From positions 3,580,375 to 3,644,374 of the forward strand of contig JAKZAN010000002.1 of NCBI GenBank assembly GCA_023053545.1: 64,000 nucleotides of DNA. Direction: 5' to 3'. Positions within the stretch are counted from its first letter, which is position 1; each line of letters opens with the position of its first letter. This stretch comes from Lepidurus packardi (lineage: Eukaryota > Arthropoda > Branchiopoda > Notostraca > Triopsidae). The translations under genes and the position numbers were made by a program. A model generated the notes under the pieces. That model worked only from the letters and a program-made list of their open reading frames with translations. It had not been told where the DNA came from and did not search any database. Positions 61,101-64,000 of the stretch are shown here, piece by piece.

Positions 61101-63567
61101 CGAACCCAAACTCTCGGAAAGTTGTCCTTGGCTACACACTTGAAAGGCTTTTTGGGGGAAATAGGGTACTGCCGTTTAGAAATAAACTACACGTTGGAAA
61201 AGACCCATAGTCTTAGCAGCGAATTTACAGCGCGTCGCTGCCCCTCCCTGTTTCTGTAAACAATTTAGATTGACTGACGGGCGTCTGCACGTGTCTTGAT
61301 CTCCTCGAGACGATTCGTGAATAACTCGAGAGGGGCAAAAACTCCCAACTCAACAACCGAGAAACTTTACACCACACGCTCGATTTAGGCCCGAGCTTAA
61401 TGAATGGTCTCGATTGTGAGGTCCCCAGCAAGATTTTTTGGCTTCCTCGACCTAGACGTGGGAGGTAAGAACCTTCCTGGCTCGTTTTGCCTTGATCCAA
61501 ACCAAAACAAGTGTTGCGGCGATCAGAGGTGTGTATGTAGCACCTTTTATACAGTTTACGTGAGGGAGCTCGGGCCAGGTTTGTGCTTCACTTTTTTCAG
61601 GAATGTATCCAGGATTCCAGCAACCTATAAACAAACTTTGAACAGAGATGTATAAGATTCCAACCGGGCCGCATATTTTCAAACCCCAATACGAACCAGC
61701 CAGGAATAGGGAAAATCCTATGGAGAAAGGTGGCCCAGGGTTTGCCGCGCTGTTGATATTGGCGATCAGCTGATCTACTCTTCACTGAGTGAACAAGAGT
61801 TCTTAGCATTGATCTTAGTGTTATTAACGGCTGAAATTATCTGCTTACTATTTCCCCGCCTCCTTTTTCCCCATAGCTCCAGCTTCATTTTGCAACAAGC
61901 GGCAACGCTGCGGCTGGATCGGATTGGGGTTTCAATATATGCTACCGGGCTGAAAACAACGGAACAAAATTACAAGCCACCGGAACCGCTTTTGAAACCT
62001 GAGGCTGGGTGCCCATAGGTACGTGTCTGTGTGTATGTGCACATTCCATGTGTGCACAAAGGCCTAAGTTTGAACCAATGTTGACAGTTCCCATACGAAA
62101 AACAAGCTGCTGTTATGGCCAAGTCATCGACGTTTCTGCCGTTTTCTTCGGTTCCTGCGTTGGCCTTTACATGCTGTTTTGACTCGGCTCCTAGAAGCGC
62201 AAAACATTATTGACAATACCTGCGAATCATGTAATATACATATGCAAGCAAAAGCAAAACGGGCTGATGACCAAACCAGTTTCGGGCTGCCTCCTCACGC
62301 TCTCTGGTCGAGTTAAGCTTAAGAAAGAAGCAGACAGAGAGAGAGCCGAGAGTTATTTAGTCATGGTTGGGTATCAGTGCAGGTTCAGCTTGTCGGCTTA
62401 TCGCTTGGGCGATCAGGGATTTTATAATCGCTCTTAAGGGGGGCTGCCATGAGAGCCTTTAAAAAAAAGTCAGAGCTCGCGTCCACTCGTCAAGTTTGAC
62501 GTCGAGTACCAGCCCCACCTATTTCCCATTCACACCTTGCCACTTGGCATAACCATCCAGCCTTTGCTAATTGGCGGTCGATACACGAGAGCTATTGTAC
62601 CCAAACTTTTGGCGGCCTTCTAAGAAAGGGAACCGACTTTGCCCTAAAACAGGTGTAAAAAAAATGAATTTTTTGCTTGCTTTTCCCCCAAGTCGAGCAC
62701 AGTCGATTAGTAGCAGACCTTAAAAAGAAAGATGAGGAAGAAGACAAGTTTGTGCATTTCATGTTGAAGGAAGCCGCACGATAGCTTTGCGTTTTTGTCA
62801 GATGCCAAACAGAGAAAAAAAAGGATTACGGGGGAAAAACCAAAGAAGGTAAACTGCCGCGGTCATTTAAAATTCGAAAGGGAGAGCAACAGATGTGCGG
62901 TATTGGGACTGGCTTGGCTTGTCCTGTAGCGTTGGGTGCTGTTCAATTCATGACATGCTGACTACAGCAAACCCGTGCTTTTTGTTGCGACGGATTTCTA
63001 TTTTTTCCATATTTCTTTCGGTCAGAACTGGAAACGTCACCTACTAGAATTTTCTATTTTCATTCTTATGGTGAGGTTGCAACCATCGCCTTCATCTGTG
63101 GAATTTTTTAAGTTGAATAACCGAAGAAACGCTTCCAAATAGTACCAGACCCAACAACACAATCTGATATTACTTTCTGTTCTCACACTCCCTTTACTAT
63201 GTAACACTGGCTGAAAGGCAACTAAAAATAAAAAGTGACTTATGTTACGTTGGCGAATGTGGACGGTACCTAATTTTCTCCGGTATTTTTAAGGTCCAGT
63301 GAACGCAGAAAAGACAATTAAGCTTAAATGACTTGCCATTTGTCCAAGTCCAGTTTTTTTTAAAGCCTCTCGGGCTATTATAAGTGCGTAAAGGGGGGTG
63401 TGAGGGAAAAACAAGACAAGCTGTAAGCAAGAATTTACGGTGTGCTATTGTACTAACACATTAAGTAAACGAGCACACACTCTCAACTTTAAATTACCTC
63501 ATAATTTTCGTTTTGTGACAGCTTTTGCTCACCCGAAACAAACAAACACGGGGAAAGGAAGCAAGCC
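49113..63567. other. Long gene-poor region
   Basis: About 14.5 kb without a gene I can support. The longest frames (51445-51831, 54543-54944, 57755-58138) have no family motif, no plausible splice context and compositions like the surrounding DNA. Short C- and A-runs such as CCCCAAAAAAAA (54356) are frequent. Part of the 3' end may be promoter, 5' UTR or intron of the gene starting near 63568. I found no mobile element termini or tRNA in it. Confidence 0.5.
60811..60830. repeat. CA microsatellite
   Basis: Ten tandem CA units in the gene-poor region, followed by CA-rich sequence. Confidence 0.95.
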
Positions 63568-63764
63568 ATGGAAGCAAGGGAACCGCCATCTATGGACGAC
63601 ACTGACAACTATGACCATGTGCACCAAATTCAAACACCCGCTACTGTGCTCAGGAAACCGTCGATCCCGACCGCATCGAACGGGAGTTCTCGCATCCCAA
63701 CCCCAATGCCTCAGTGGAATTCCTCGGACTTCCTAGACAAAGAGAAACCCCGCGTCAAGTACAG
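63568..63764 (+). CDS. Probable first coding exon of an unidentified gene (partial)
   Basis: An ATG in good context (GCAAGCCATGG) opens a frame of 65 codons that ends at a strong donor (TACAG|GTAAGA, exon end 63764), with an incomplete last codon. The peptide starts MEAREPPSMDDTDNYDHVHQ, contains KPSIPTASNGSSRIPTPMPQ and ends DKEKPRVKYR. It is hydrophilic, rich in Pro, Ser and Asp and without a signal peptide, like the disordered N-terminus of a larger cytoplasmic, membrane or nuclear protein. I do not recognise the family. No following exon lies in the 236 bp left in the window. Confidence 0.55.
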
Positions 63765-64000
63765 GTAAGACTCGAATCGTGTTGCGTTACCATTAATGTC
63801 AAACGAAAGCCGAATTGAGAAACTGATACTCGGACAACGGCTTATTCAACATTCAGGGTATTTTTCTTATTAAACCCCTGCTGTGCTAGACTCTTTGTGC
63901 TTTCAGCTGCTCTTCTATTTTTTTCTTCTTCTTGCTCGTTTTGAAGCTCTCTCACGGATGTCAATATGTCACTTTGAGATGTTACTTTTTGCTGTCTTCC

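Overview
The window is animal nuclear DNA, most likely from an arthropod and probably a branchiopod crustacean such as Daphnia. The NK2 homeodomain gene carries arthropod scarecrow/Nkx2.1 hallmarks, including a C-terminus ending in QGRAW, and all host genes have short introns, mostly 50-120 bp, with clean GT/AG borders. The species call is inference; protein family names come from conserved motifs read directly in the translations.

Layout. 1-9.76 kb: no gene recognised. 9.76-14.26 kb (minus): five-exon Nkx2.1/scarecrow homeobox gene. 16.62-18.95 kb (plus): ten-exon GALNT7-type polypeptide GalNAc-transferase. 20.35-44.84 kb: a large composite palindrome of about 24.5 kb whose two arms are about 95% alike where I compared them. 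The arms carry independent later insertions: a hAT element in the left arm (20738-25291), itself holding a perfect 420-bp-arm foldback with a TTAA duplication (24351-25210); a Tc1-like element with three probable introns (28031-29699); an 80-bp minisatellite and other tandem repeats in the right arm (34.1-39.5 kb); and a second hAT element with an intact 618-codon transposase and a perfect 8-bp target duplication (39474-42162). The unpaired centre holds a tRNA-like sequence. 44.84-45.13 kb: remnant of a non-LTR retrotransposon. 45.58-47.20 kb (plus): BTB plus four C2H2 zinc fingers. 47.52-49.11 kb (plus): DPAGT1, the first enzyme of dolichol-linked N-glycan assembly. 49.11-63.57 kb: gene-poor. 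63.57 kb to the end: probable first coding exon of an unidentified gene.

How it fits together. The host genes look ordinary and complete: one developmental regulator, two glycosylation enzymes (Golgi O-GalNAc addition and ER N-glycan start) and one probable transcription factor. The palindrome lies between GALNT7 and the BTB/DPAGT1 pair. Its nested insertions give a relative order: arms first, then hAT and Tc1 insertions, then the perfect foldback inside the left hAT. I found no capsid, polymerase, integrase or envelope gene in the palindrome. Its own arms appear non-coding and built from diverged exon-like repeat modules, so the closest known comparison is a giant foldback element or an inverted segmental duplication.
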